This document shows positions 45,314 to 54,855 of a stretch of DNA of 64,000 bases, one piece after another (the first letter of the stretch is position 1; each line of letters begins with the position of its first letter). Source of the stretch: Planctomycetota bacterium (GTDB lineage Bacteria; Planctomycetota; Phycisphaerae; Phycisphaerales; UBA1924). The stretch covers positions 1 through 64,000 of the forward strand of contig JAJRPN010000020.1 in assembly GCA_024280755.1 (NCBI GenBank), read 5' to 3'. The notes under the pieces are model-generated. The model was given only the letters and a program-made list of their open reading frames with translations. It did no database searches and was not told the DNA's origin. The position numbers and the translations under genes were made by a program.

Positions 45314-46864
45314 TTACCCGAGCAACTGGAGAACCTGCTGAGATTGCTGGTTGGCCAGTGCAAGCACGCTTGTTCCTGCCGATTGCAAGATCTGCACACG
45401 GGTCAACTCGCTCGATTCTTTCGCAAAGTCTGCATCTCGGATGACCGATCGGCTCGCCGTGAGGTTTTCGAACGCCGATTGGAGCGATCGACGGTTGGTA
45501 TCGAGCACATTTCGCTCGAAGGCACCCAAACGCCCACGCTGAATCGAAACATCATCAATCGCCTTGTCCACGATATCTTGGAGGGCAGTAAAGTTGTTTC
45601 GACCCGCAGCCGTATCAAGCGAGTTCACATTCCCTGTACTTAAGGTAGAGAGGAACTGAAGCCCGCCATCAACCAGCGTCCCGCCCAGGCTTTCAGCCGA
45701 GGTGGACTGAATCCCGATATTGCTCTGCTGAAGGGCAGTGATATCAGGTCCAAGCTGGAACAAGGCACCGCCGCCGGTGATATCAAATGTAGACGCAGCC
45801 GTTGTGGGATCAATACCAAAGGTTTCGTTGAGCAACAACTCCATCCCAAGCGTCGGCGAGTTGATCGAAACATTCAATCCGTCACCCGTCGCAAGAATCC
45901 CGTTAATCAACGCCGAGACATCAGCACCATCATCGCGGTTGCCCGCGATCAGGCCGGTGTTCGTCCAGATCTCGCCCGCGTTCGCATCAATCGCAGCGTC
46001 ATCATCGAGCTTAAAGAGATTAAAGTTATCAAGGGCGGTTGCTGGTGCATCTACACGCTCAACACTTACAAACGAGTTTGAACCATATTCTGATGAGCTA
46101 AACACGATGCCCGATGAATCTGCAGTCCCCATGAGGGTTGCTTCAACACCAGTAACCGCTGTCAAGTTGTTGACCGCCGTGACCACGCTGGCATAGGTTT
46201 GGCTCTCGAGCAGGACGAGTTCTCGAACACCTTCTGGTCCTCGAATCTGAATCGTGGTTGAGGACAAGATGCGCCCATCATTCACGCCGCTGTTGTCACC
46301 AGAGAGATACAAGTTCCCCTTCTGAGCAGACGAAAGCACATCAACTTCGACGCTAATGGTACTGGTGTCGGTAAAGCCAGCACTGGTAATGCGTGAGTTT
46401 GAGATCTGCGCCGAGTTAATCCCGCTGGTGATATAATCGAGCGATCCATCAAGGAGTTTGAGCCCACCGAACGATGCGGTGTTCGAGATCCTGGTAATGG
46501 ATTGAATCGCCGAATCGATCTGAAGCTGGTTCGCCTTGCGTTCCTCGTCGGACAAGGCACCCGTGTTGGCCGCCTCGACGGCGAGTGCTTTGATCGAGTT
46601 GAGCAAGTCGGTGATCTCAGTGAGCGACCCTTCGGTCGTTGCAATCACCGAACTGGCCCGTTCGCCGTTCTTGATCGCCTGCTCGATACTTGCGATATCG
46701 GTGCCGAGTCGTTCCGAGATGATTAACCCTGCGGGGTCATCCTTGCCTCGGTTGATTCTGAGACCCGTCGATAACCGTTCTAAACGGACTTGAAGATCGA
46801 GTCCAGAACGATTCAATCGTTGCTGGGCGATCATACTTGGAATGTTTGTATTGATTCTTGTCAT
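45314..46864 (-). CDS. fliC: flagellin (second of two)
   Basis: A 516-residue filament subunit with the N-terminal flagellin signature (LERLSTGLRINRGKDDPAG) and the C-terminal end LANQQSQQVLQLLG. The middle differs widely from the other flagellin, so the two are paralogues rather than a recent duplication. It lies 53 bases after csrA, and its Shine-Dalgarno (GGAGG, 6 nt before the ATG) sits in a strong hairpin. Confidence 0.95.
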   Translation of the reverse strand: MTRINTNIPSMIAQQRLNRSGLDLQVRLERLSTGLRINRGKDDPAGLIISERLGTDIASIEQAIKNGERASSVIATTEGSLTEITDLLNSIKALAVEAANTGALSDEERKANQLQIDSAIQSITRISNTASFGGLKLLDGSLDYITSGINSAQISNSRITSAGFTDTSTISVEVDVLSSAQKGNLYLSGDNSGVNDGRILSSTTIQIRGPEGVRELVLLESQTYASVVTAVNNLTAVTGVEATLMGTADSSGIVFSSSEYGSNSFVSVERVDAPATALDNFNLFKLDDDAAIDANAGEIWTNTGLIAGNRDDGADVSALINGILATGDGLNVSINSPTLGMELLLNETFGIDPTTAASTFDITGGGALFQLGPDITALQQSNIGIQSTSAESLGGTLVDGGLQFLSTLSTGNVNSLDTAAGRNNFTALQDIVDKAIDDVSIQRGRLGAFERNVLDTNRRSLQSAFENLTASRSVIRDADFAKESSELTRVQILQSAGTSVLALANQQSQQVLQLLG

Positions 46865-46866
46865 GG

Positions 46867-46882
46867 CAATCCTCCGTGATTG
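46867..46882 (-). promoter_or_regulatory. candidate CsrA-binding hairpin over the ribosome binding site of the proximal flagellin
   Basis: Minus strand CAATC-ACGGAG-GATTG: a perfect 5-bp stem with a 6-base loop in which ACGGA overlaps the Shine-Dalgarno. Established CsrA sites have GGA in the loop of such a hairpin. The csrA gene ends 35 bases upstream. Confidence 0.65.
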
Positions 46883-46894
46883 CGTTGCTCATAC

Positions 46895-46916
46895 CCCATC
46901 GAGTGGGGACGATGGG
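46895..46916 (-). other. hairpin between csrA and flagellin
   Basis: CCCATCG/CGATGGG with an 8-base loop, directly after the csrA stop. There is no T run, so it is not a standard terminator; it may stabilise or process the transcript between the two genes. Confidence 0.5.
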
Positions 46917-46917
46917 T

Positions 46918-47283
46918 TTAAGCGCTGTTTTTGTCCTGAGATTGAGTTGATGACTCTGAAGAAACAAATGGTCGTACGGTCGTCGCTCCGAGCGATGCCG
47001 CGGGGTTCTGTGCTGAGGCCTTGTTTGTATCCTGGCGTTGCTGTCGCCGGGCCGGGCCGGGTTGTATGGTTTGTGCAAGCGAATCGAGATCGGTGGTACC
47101 GAGCCGGGCTGCTTGCGTGTTTTCTCGTTTGATCGCGTCATACACCTCTTTACGGTGTACCGCGATTCTGGTCGGTGCGTTGATTCCTAGGCGGACTTTG
47201 TCCCCCCGGATATCAACGATTGAGATCTCGATCTCATCGCCGATCATTATTGTTTCGTCACGCTGCCTTGAGAGCACAAGCAT
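46918..47283 (-). CDS. csrA: carbon storage regulator CsrA, long form
   Basis: RNA-binding translational repressor. The first 65 residues are a standard CsrA ([37 protein letters not shown]). The remaining 55 or so are a Gln/Ala/Ser-rich extension not found in most CsrA proteins of 60-75 residues. AAGGAG stands 7 nt before the ATG. With fliW upstream and flagellin downstream it fits the FliW-CsrA switch known from Bacillus and Campylobacter. Confidence 0.95.
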   Translation of the reverse strand: MLVLSRQRDETIMIGDEIEISIVDIRGDKVRLGINAPTRIAVHRKEVYDAIKRENTQAARLGTTDLDSLAQTIQPGPARRQQRQDTNKASAQNPAASLGATTVRPFVSSESSTQSQDKNSA

Positions 47284-47466
47284 GCGTTCACTCCTTGCTC
47301 TCGGCCGTCCCCATGTGTGCTCACGGGTGCGGTGGGTAATGGTTCTCTAGACACCGGGTTGTTCATTCCCAGAATCATCATGGCAAGATCGATCACGCTG
47401 CGCAGAATCTGCGCGTACACAAGAACGGGTCTGTGTGATCAAACTCAATCGCTCGAATCAAATGCG

Positions 47467-47916
47467 TTAGGCGGTGGCCGTCTGCGCTGAGTCCGATGCG
47501 ACTCTCATCAGTGGATGGCGTGTTGTCCAGCGTTTATCCGCCAGCACCATCTGCTCACCAACTTTGGTCAGGGTGTTGATAATCAACGGCCCTTGGAAGT
47601 TGCCAGTGAGCTGATCGCCGATCTTGTTCACAATCACAAAAACCTGCGCATCTTCGAGCTTGCTGATCTTCAACGATTCCATCTGCTCAGGGCGGATAGG
47701 AACCGAGAAGTCTTGCTCGAAGAATGTCGGGTCAGTGACTACAAACGCGAGATCCGCGTCATTCACACACTGAAGCCAAAAGAAACATGCGTCGTCACCT
47801 GGTTGAAGAAGACAGAACTGTGTCCTGTCGCCAAATCCAAGCAACCCGTCAGGGAAGGTAATTACGCGGTCCTCCGCGATATCTATTACCCCAAATCGTG
47901 TAGTCCGCACTTCCAT
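47467..47916 (-). CDS. fliW: flagellar assembly factor FliW
   Basis: A 149-residue protein that binds either CsrA or flagellin. The family core is ITFPDGLLGFGDRTQFCLLQ and the later WLQCVNDADLAFVVTDP. GGAG precedes the ATG by 6 nt. The gap of 183 bases to csrA holds GCGCAG-AAT-CTGCGC (47400-47414) but no terminator-like T run. Confidence 0.95.
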   Translation of the reverse strand: MEVRTTRFGVIDIAEDRVITFPDGLLGFGDRTQFCLLQPGDDACFFWLQCVNDADLAFVVTDPTFFEQDFSVPIRPEQMESLKISKLEDAQVFVIVNKIGDQLTGNFQGPLIINTLTKVGEQMVLADKRWTTRHPLMRVASDSAQTATA

Positions 47917-48079
47917 TGTGCGCTCCGATCATTTCGGCCGGTGAAGTTCGGGATCGACGCCGACCTCCATAGTCGGGCGACATCCTGTCTTGGTTACCCG
48001 CCTGGCCGACTGGCGGAACCTCGATCCAAATTCTCCCGCCGGGCGTTGGCCCGAAGGGTGTTTTATCCACTCCCTCGTG

Positions 48080-50095
48080 TTAACCGAGGAAATCCAATAG
48101 GGTTCGTGATTGTGTTTGTCCAATCACACTCAGTGTCGCCTGCATCTGAAGCTGAAGCTGCGAGAACCGTGACGATGCCGCAGCATAATCCAAGTCTCGA
48201 AGCTCACTTCGCATCGAGAGATCAAAGATCTGTTTGTCTTCTTGGCGAACCACTTCAGTATCAATCCTTTTTGCATATCCCCCGACCAGTGCCTGCGACT
48301 GGATCAACTCATCGAGAGAGACCTTCATTTCTTGTGACGCAAGTTGTATGCCAAGCGTGTCATCGTTTCGTAACGCCTCTGAGAGGTCTAAAAGGTGGGT
48401 AAAGAGATTGATCACGCGTACCTTTGCGCGATCTTCAGAGATCAGCGTGTCCCCGCCGTTGGTCGAAGTGGTATCAAGGAGTCCGAGTTGTTCCGCTGCG
48501 GGCGAGTTACTCGCAGGCGAGATGGACAGCGAGTTGGTAGGCGAGATCACAAACGACTGTGTGAACTCGATCCCGTTGGTCGTTGCACTCAACTGGGCAT
48601 CAAACTGTGTGGTCGGGCGACCGTCAGCGGTCAACTGAGCATTGGCCTGCGTATTAATCGCGGTGATCAACGATCCAACGGTTGCGATATCAGCTGGCAA
48701 GAGGTTAATAGGGATTTCGTATCCATCGCCAAGGGTGATGACGAAGTCTTTGTCATCCGAGATCTCAATCCCTCGTCCATCATTAAACACAGAGAGAGGG
48801 GTGTCGTTGGCGAATGATCGGATGCCCAAAAGCGTCGCGGTGTCGTTGCCGCCACTCACTTCCGAGATCGACATGGCCTGATCGGTGGTGGTTGCCGATT
48901 CGGTGATGATATTGATTCCTGTACCGTCTTCGCCAATCTCAACGCGAATCCCGGTGCCCGCTGCTTCGATCTCGCTGCGGATATCGCCAAGGTTGGTCGC
49001 TCCCGAGAGATCAACGGTCACGCTCTGGCCATTGATTTGAAGTTGAATATCATCGAGCGCGTTGCCACCAAGCCCGGAGAGTGACGAGATGGGCGTTGTC
49101 CAAGTTAGATTCGGGTTGAGATCGACCCCGGTGCCCGCGAGGGTGGTCAATGCGACCGCCGGATCTTGCACGATCCCCAGATCCTTGCCGACATTCGATC
49201 CCAGGTTGTCTGTAAACTCCAAGCTCCCGCCTGCGATATCAAAGTCGAGCGAGCCTCCAGATGTACCAACGCCACCAGGGCCCAAGATGGTCACGCCGTT
49301 GTCGGATTCGTATTGGATAATTGCTGCTTCGATGATGTCGGCAACATCCCCGATCGTGTCGGCTGCCGAGATATCAACCGATACACTCACGCCCGAGTTA
49401 AAACTCATCTCAAAGACACCTTGCGAGATCCCAAGATCACGGGCGCCGTTGATATCAGCCAACCGGGTGCTATCGCCCAGATCAGGATTGAGATCGACCG
49501 ATCCTTCGATCCGGTTCGAGAGCGCACCGATCGCGTTGTCTGCGCCGAGGGTAATCGGGACATCAGAAGCTGTGCCAAGGGCAGCAAGCAACCCGCCGCG
49601 TTCGCCCGAGAAGTTGTATCCACCATTGATAAAGTTGACCGGCGGCGACCCAGGATTTGTCCCGCCAAAGACATATCCAACAATCGATTCTGTGTTGGAA
49701 ATGCCATAGAGCGAGTTGATGAGCGAATCGATAATAATCGCTTGCCCAGATCGAGATTCACGATCTGATGGCGTCGAGATTTGCCCAAGGGCAATCCCAT
49801 ACGCCTCGTCAATAAGCGATTTTGCATCGCCGAGTGCATTGTCGAGTGTGGCGAGCGAGTTGCCTGCGAACTGAAGGTTCTTGAGGAGCTGATCGTTGTA
49901 TTCAAGTCGGCCATCAAGAATAGAAATCGTCGCGCTGCGGATCGGATCATCCGATGGGCGCAGCAGATCGAGCCCGGTCGAGAGCTGCTCGTTGAGCCGA
50001 GAAAGCTGGAAGTTGGTCCGCCCAAGCGCGTTGAGCGAGTTCTGCGAAAAGAGCAGCGTTGGTGAACGGGAGTAGCTTGTTGGGAAGGTGGACAT
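48080..50095 (-). CDS. flgL: flagellar hook-associated protein 3 (FlgL), enlarged
   Basis: Hook-filament junction protein. The flagellin-like N-terminus (LSRLNEQLSTGLDLLRPSDD) and C-terminus (FSQLQLQMQATLSVIGQTQS, ending LLDFLG) are those of FlgL. At 671 residues it is twice the size of the enteric protein (317). The difference is a central insert rich in Asp, Gly, Thr and Ile, with repeats resembling flagellin hook-insert (FlgL/FliD) domains such as GNALDDIQLQINGQSVTVDL. It follows flgK by 63 bases. Confidence 0.92.
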   Translation of the reverse strand: MSTFPTSYSRSPTLLFSQNSLNALGRTNFQLSRLNEQLSTGLDLLRPSDDPIRSATISILDGRLEYNDQLLKNLQFAGNSLATLDNALGDAKSLIDEAYGIALGQISTPSDRESRSGQAIIIDSLINSLYGISNTESIVGYVFGGTNPGSPPVNFINGGYNFSGERGGLLAALGTASDVPITLGADNAIGALSNRIEGSVDLNPDLGDSTRLADINGARDLGISQGVFEMSFNSGVSVSVDISAADTIGDVADIIEAAIIQYESDNGVTILGPGGVGTSGGSLDFDIAGGSLEFTDNLGSNVGKDLGIVQDPAVALTTLAGTGVDLNPNLTWTTPISSLSGLGGNALDDIQLQINGQSVTVDLSGATNLGDIRSEIEAAGTGIRVEIGEDGTGINIITESATTTDQAMSISEVSGGNDTATLLGIRSFANDTPLSVFNDGRGIEISDDKDFVITLGDGYEIPINLLPADIATVGSLITAINTQANAQLTADGRPTTQFDAQLSATTNGIEFTQSFVISPTNSLSISPASNSPAAEQLGLLDTTSTNGGDTLISEDRAKVRVINLFTHLLDLSEALRNDDTLGIQLASQEMKVSLDELIQSQALVGGYAKRIDTEVVRQEDKQIFDLSMRSELRDLDYAAASSRFSQLQLQMQATLSVIGQTQSRTLLDFLG

Positions 50096-50158
50096 GATGA
50101 TCTCTTTGTTGAGCCGATGTGATTTTCAAAGGTGGAAACTATTTAAAGGTAAAACTGG

Positions 50159-51877
50159 TTATACGAGTGAGAGTAAGGTGTCGAACATCTGTTGCGCGGT
50201 GGTAATGACTTGGGCGGCTGCCTGGTATTGGCGTTGGTAGGTGATCAAGTTCAATGACTCTTCATCGATACTCACACCTGATACCGCAGCCCGTTGCCCG
50301 TCGAGGCTCTCACGCACAAGCCGATCTGCGTTTGCACTTGTGCGTGCGCCGCTCGTCTTGACCGCGATATCTTGGGCTTGGCGTGCCCAGAACTTCGAGA
50401 TTGACAATCCGCCAAGCCCGTCGGTGGCTTCGCTGGCAAGGTTGCCCATCGCCAAAGCGGTGCCGTTGGCGATAAACTGATCCCCCTCCATTCGCCCGAG
50501 CATGACATTCACATCATCGCGAACACCAATAGTGCTTGCGCTGGTGCCTTCGAAGAAGCTGTTGACGCCCATCGTGGCGAGTACGCCCGAGGTGTCTTCC
50601 GAGAATGAATAGTTGAATCCTGGATCGGCATCAATCACCAATCGCCCGGATGGATCGAACGAAGCGGTGATCCCCTCGATGCCATCGAGGGCTGCCCGGA
50701 TATCTTCAGCACTGGTATCATCAGAAAAACCTGGCACGCCCGCGCTCGTCAAGCCATCAAGGTCGATATCGATCTGCTGGGTCGAGACGATGTCGCCGCT
50801 GTCATTCTTGAGTGTAATCACAAACGAGCCGTTGACCGCTGCGAATGGGAGATCAGCGAAAGTTGAGTTGTTCGGGTTGTTGAGCGCGAGGAGTTGATCA
50901 GTCGCGCCGATCTGGAGCGTTCCCGATGAGCTGGTGAGCCAATCCTCGTTGGTCCCTGTCGAGTGCAACCGATTGACTTCGAAGATCAGTTGGGCTGCGA
51001 GTGTATCGAGTTTTTCGAGTGTTGCGTCGATCGCACCATCGCGTGAGGTGAGCAGGCCACCGATCGAGCCGCTGGTGATCGGGAGCGGGGTCGAGTCTGC
51101 TGCGAGTTCAACGCGAACGGTCAGTGTATCGCCCTCGGTTACCCGCGAGATCTGTAAGCCTCGATTGTTGGTGCCTTGGATAATCGGGGTCGAGCCCGAG
51201 TAGATGTCGTATCCGCCGCTGTTGGTTTCGACTACGGTCACATCCATCAGTTGGGCCAGTTCGGTGACGATCTGATCGCGCCGATCGCGTAGCCCTGTAG
51301 CTTCGGCATCGCCAATCTCATTGACCGCGATGACTTCATTGATCGATGCGATTTCATCAAGAATAGAATCTGCACGCAAGACCTGGGCATCGATTTGTTC
51401 TTCGAGCTGTTCGCGTTGTCCGATCAGATCGGATTGCATATTGCGGATATACGACGAGAGCGTGGTGCCTTGGTTGATAATGTTGGGCTCAGAATCGAGC
51501 AGGGTGGTCGCTTCGGTCCATGAGTTAAAGAACGACGAGAGCTGCGTCGACATATCAAACTCGGTGCCCTCGTTGAGGATGGTTTCGAGCTGTGAGAGGA
51601 CATTGAGCTGCTGTGCGCTGGAGTATTCGTCCGAGTTGGAGTTCCAGAGACGACGCTGAAGAGCCTCGTCGATCTGTCGGCGAACATCTTGAATCGCTAC
51701 GCCCTGCCCGATTTGATACGGATCACTCGAACGCCCGCGCAACGCCTGAAGCATCGCGATCTGGCGTGTATATCCAGGCGTAGCCGCGTTGGCCATGTTC
51801 TGGGCTGTGACTTGAAGCCCGAGCTGAGAAGTGATCAGCGCCGAACGGGCGATCTGCATGGTGGCTGAGAGACTCAT
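50159..51877 (-). CDS. flgK: flagellar hook-associated protein 1 (FlgK)
   Basis: A 572-residue junction protein. The N-terminal rod/hook-family motif is LQVTAQNMANAATPGYTRQI and the C-terminal motif YQRQYQAAAQVITTAQQMFD. AAGGA is 7 nt upstream of the ATG. Length and ends are normal. Confidence 0.95.
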   Translation of the reverse strand: MSLSATMQIARSALITSQLGLQVTAQNMANAATPGYTRQIAMLQALRGRSSDPYQIGQGVAIQDVRRQIDEALQRRLWNSNSDEYSSAQQLNVLSQLETILNEGTEFDMSTQLSSFFNSWTEATTLLDSEPNIINQGTTLSSYIRNMQSDLIGQREQLEEQIDAQVLRADSILDEIASINEVIAVNEIGDAEATGLRDRRDQIVTELAQLMDVTVVETNSGGYDIYSGSTPIIQGTNNRGLQISRVTEGDTLTVRVELAADSTPLPITSGSIGGLLTSRDGAIDATLEKLDTLAAQLIFEVNRLHSTGTNEDWLTSSSGTLQIGATDQLLALNNPNNSTFADLPFAAVNGSFVITLKNDSGDIVSTQQIDIDLDGLTSAGVPGFSDDTSAEDIRAALDGIEGITASFDPSGRLVIDADPGFNYSFSEDTSGVLATMGVNSFFEGTSASTIGVRDDVNVMLGRMEGDQFIANGTALAMGNLASEATDGLGGLSISKFWARQAQDIAVKTSGARTSANADRLVRESLDGQRAAVSGVSIDEESLNLITYQRQYQAAAQVITTAQQMFDTLLSLV

Positions 51878-51904
51878 GGTTCCGTCCTTTCCGTACTGAA
51901 CAAC

Positions 51905-52474
51905 TTACTGAACAACATCGAGTGAGCTCACGACCTGGCTGCGCGATGGGTCGACTGCCCCGCCTCGCGAATAGGTCCCGGCGTGTGAGAGGGATGCGCC
52001 AACCTGCTTGATCAAACCACGCATGTGATTGGCAAGGTTCTCGCTTGCGACGCGTACCGCGTCTTGTTCGTCTTTGACCCGCATGATCAACTCGCGGAGC
52101 CGAGTCTGGCGTTTGCCGATCCGATCGCGATCGCTCGCATTAAACTGTTCCATAAGCTGATCGAGCGATGCCAGCGAGCCGGTATCGTTGGTGATCATGG
52201 TCCGGCGGGCATCTTCGATCTGCGCGATCCGCATCAGCACATCGCTTGTTTGCATGGTGATGGCGTTGAGTTCTGCGACTGAGGCGTGGGTCAGTGCATC
52301 TTTATGAGCTTTGGCCAAATCGAGCAGCGTGGTGTGCTCGTCTTCGAGCTTGCCGAGCATTGAATCGAGCCGATCGGTATCGATCGGACGCGTCTGGGAG
52401 CTGGCAGCCGAACGCTTGTTGGTGTGTTGGCTGTTGGCTTTGGCTTTGGCTTTGTTGTAATCAGCAAGTTTCAT
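51905..52474 (-). CDS. flgN: FlgN-like flagellar export chaperone
   Basis: A 189-residue, largely helical protein (LDSMLGKLEDEHTTLLDLAK; LRELIMRVKDEQDAVRVASE) with a Lys/Ala-rich start. It stands between flgJ and flgK, 27 bases before flgK. FlgN is the chaperone of FlgK and FlgL; sequence similarity is low in general, so position and helical character carry the call. Confidence 0.78.
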   Translation of the reverse strand: MKLADYNKAKAKANSQHTNKRSAASSQTRPIDTDRLDSMLGKLEDEHTTLLDLAKAHKDALTHASVAELNAITMQTSDVLMRIAQIEDARRTMITNDTGSLASLDQLMEQFNASDRDRIGKRQTRLRELIMRVKDEQDAVRVASENLANHMRGLIKQVGASLSHAGTYSRGGAVDPSRSQVVSSLDVVQ

Positions 52475-52480
52475 CAGCGA

Positions 52481-52921
52481 TTATCCCTGTGTGTCAATTC
52501 CGGGCTCGGGTGTTTGGGTCACTGGCATGTTGCGAAGAAGCTGGGCGGTGATCCGTTCAACAAGCGGGAAGTTGGCAGCTTGCACAATCTCATCAGAGAG
52601 TTTGGTGTCGAGCAATGCCGAAAACTGCTTCTCGGCTCGGCTAGGACCAAACGGTGGGGGCGTGTTGTTCGATTCACGCATCTGCTTGAGGATCGGTTCG
52701 ATGAGCGTTGTCGAAACCAAACCCTCTGCCGCTTCCCTCGCTTTTTCTTCACGCGTTTGGATGCTCTCGGGAGCGTTTGGTTTGTGAGCAATCGACAAGC
52801 CCTGGCGATTGGCAATGCTCAAAGGGCCTTTGTCCTTAGGCAATGGCTTGGGCGCGTCGGTCGACTTCTGGGCAAGCAGATCAAGGGTCATGTTTGGGCG
52901 TGTGTTGGAGATCGTACTCAT
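52481..52921 (-). CDS. flgJ: FlgJ-like rod-binding protein, without muramidase domain
   Basis: A 146-residue protein with the rod-binding segment STTLIEPILKQMRESN and EKQFSALLDTKLSDEI of FlgJ. The C-terminal muramidase domain of enteric FlgJ is absent, as is common outside gammaproteobacteria. It follows flgI by 17 bases. Confidence 0.85.
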   Translation of the reverse strand: MSTISNTRPNMTLDLLAQKSTDAPKPLPKDKGPLSIANRQGLSIAHKPNAPESIQTREEKAREAAEGLVSTTLIEPILKQMRESNNTPPPFGPSRAEKQFSALLDTKLSDEIVQAANFPLVERITAQLLRNMPVTQTPEPGIDTQG

Positions 52922-52938
52922 CGCGTGGTTCCTGTTGG

Positions 52939-54024
52939 TTACTCTTGCCCATCGATGATTAGACGAGCGTGCAGCTTGCCGGTATCGTGGAGCATTTGGA
53001 GGATGTGGATCTGTTCAACGGTCGGGATATCAAGCTGATCAAACGCCGCGATCAGATCATCAAGACGAGAGCTATCGGCGAGCGATTCGCCGGTCGTATC
53101 GACCGAGGCATATTCGCTTGTCGAGGGGATAAACTCGCCCGGTAGTGGGGGGACAGTCGTGGTGATACGCAGGTCTTTGTGCGTGATGACGGCGGCCGAG
53201 ACTTGGACATCGCCGGTGATCACGATAATCCCGCGTCGGGTATCACAAAGCACTTTGGCGGGCAGCTTACGCAACGCGCTCGATATATCGGTGCCCATGA
53301 TGTCGCCAAAGAATGATGCCGGGTGCTCGCTTTCGGTCGCAGGAACAATCACGCGGATCGTGCGGGCATCAATCGGCTCGGCGATCGAACGGTTGAGGCG
53401 GTTTGAGGTAAGCAGGTACTGCTGATTGATCTCTGATGCGATGGTCGATGTCGAGCCCCAACTTGCGAAGTTGGAATCGATAATCAGATCAAACGAGCGA
53501 GCGATGTTGGGCGTGGTATTGATATCGCGCACGAGCTGCGCACCATTGTCGATTCTTGCCACTGTTGGGTTGTCTTCATCCGAGATGCTGATGAGCCCTT
53601 GGGCGAACGCATAGATCGGCGAACCGGGCTGGGCGATCAAAGGCGAGAGCATCAGGTTTCCACCCTTGAGGCTTTTAGCCGAGTTGAGCACCGAGATGGT
53701 GACATTAAACTTGTCATCTGTCTTCCCGCCTTCGCGTGGAATCTGGCAAGTGACCAGCACAATCGCAACAGATTTGGAGTTGGCGAGATCGTCGATACTC
53801 ACCGGATTCCCGAACTTTTTGAGTGCCTCAGCCAAAGGGCGAGCCATCATCAGTTCCGAGCCGCTATCGCCGGTGCCATTGAGACCCACGACAAGCCCGA
53901 GCCCATGAACAACCGATGCGCCTTGCCCTTTGACCCGCGAAATCTCACGCAAGGTCTTGCCAGCGTGCGCATCGAAAGCTGCCAGGGCGAGCAGTAGACT
54001 ATAAATGACGATCCATCGTCTCAT
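52939..54024 (-). CDS. flgI: flagellar P-ring protein FlgI
   Basis: Periplasmic P-ring subunit, 361 residues from the ATG at 54024 (AAGG upstream; the frame is open further but without a signal peptide). The signal peptide is VIYSLLLALAAFDAHA. The conserved core is VKGQGASVVHGLGLVVGLNG, and later TIRVIVPATE and STSEYASVDTT. A peptidoglycan P-ring implies a Gram-negative-type envelope. Confidence 0.95.
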   Translation of the reverse strand: MRRWIVIYSLLLALAAFDAHAGKTLREISRVKGQGASVVHGLGLVVGLNGTGDSGSELMMARPLAEALKKFGNPVSIDDLANSKSVAIVLVTCQIPREGGKTDDKFNVTISVLNSAKSLKGGNLMLSPLIAQPGSPIYAFAQGLISISDEDNPTVARIDNGAQLVRDINTTPNIARSFDLIIDSNFASWGSTSTIASEINQQYLLTSNRLNRSIAEPIDARTIRVIVPATESEHPASFFGDIMGTDISSALRKLPAKVLCDTRRGIIVITGDVQVSAAVITHKDLRITTTVPPLPGEFIPSTSEYASVDTTGESLADSSRLDDLIAAFDQLDIPTVEQIHILQMLHDTGKLHARLIIDGQE

Positions 54025-54132
54025 GTTTAGAATCCTTCCGTATATGAGGTACGCGAAGGGCGTGCCAAACGAAAACCGCTCCTGAACCAAGATGGCGTAG
54101 GAGCAGCTGATGTGTACATTCCAATATTTGGT

Positions 54133-54831
54133 TTAGAACGAGAAGATGGTATCAAGAACGCGGGTTATCAAACCCTTCTCGGCAGCCTTCTTCAAATCGC
54201 CCTCGTTGACCACCGAGATATTTAAATCCGCAAGTTGGCTTGAGAGAATCGTGTTCTGTGCGGTGACATCTTCGTCTCGGGCGAACCCTGAGAGGGTCAA
54301 GACGGAGATTTCAGAGTCTTTGGCGATGCGTTTGACCGCTTCGAGAACGAGCGTGCCGTTGGGTTTGACTTCAAGAACCCGAGCAGCGATGCGTGCAGAA
54401 AATTTATCAGTGCGTACATATTCCCCATCGCCAGTAAACTCGCGTTTTGCGTTGAACTTGACCAGATCGGTGGTTGGCGAACTGGTTTCTCGGATTCGTA
54501 GTTGGAGCAGTTCCATCACATCGAGCATGGCATTGACCGTAGCAGTGGATTTTGATTCCTTCTCTGTTTCAAGGGTTTGCGAGCTTTTTTGTGAGCTGCT
54601 CTCATCGATGATAATGGTGATGATGTCGTGCTTTTGGATGACTCGATCTTCGGGAGCAGTGATAAAGTAGAGTGATGCCTCTTCAAGTATGATTTCTGAT
54701 TGAGTTGCATCGGGAGAAGCATTCGTTTCTTCTTGAGCGAGAAACAGGCTCTGGGCATGGGCTGATTGCGTGAAAATCCCAACCAGCACGACGAGGGCAC
54801 ATGAAACGGAGTGGGTGGTTATCTTTTGCAT
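54133..54831 (-). CDS. flgH: flagellar L-ring protein FlgH, without lipobox
   Basis: Outer-membrane L-ring subunit of 232 residues. The core is IITIIIDESSSQKSSQTLET and RVLEVKPNGTLVLEAVK. The signal peptide ends in QSAHAQS with no Cys at the cleavage site, whereas most FlgH proteins are lipoproteins (LxGC). The gap of 108 bases to flgI is large for this cluster. Confidence 0.9.
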   Translation of the reverse strand: MQKITTHSVSCALVVLVGIFTQSAHAQSLFLAQEETNASPDATQSEIILEEASLYFITAPEDRVIQKHDIITIIIDESSSQKSSQTLETEKESKSTATVNAMLDVMELLQLRIRETSSPTTDLVKFNAKREFTGDGEYVRTDKFSARIAARVLEVKPNGTLVLEAVKRIAKDSEISVLTLSGFARDEDVTAQNTILSSQLADLNISVVNEGDLKKAAEKGLITRVLDTIFSF

Positions 54832-54855
54832 CGGTGAACCTTGGTTTATGAATGA

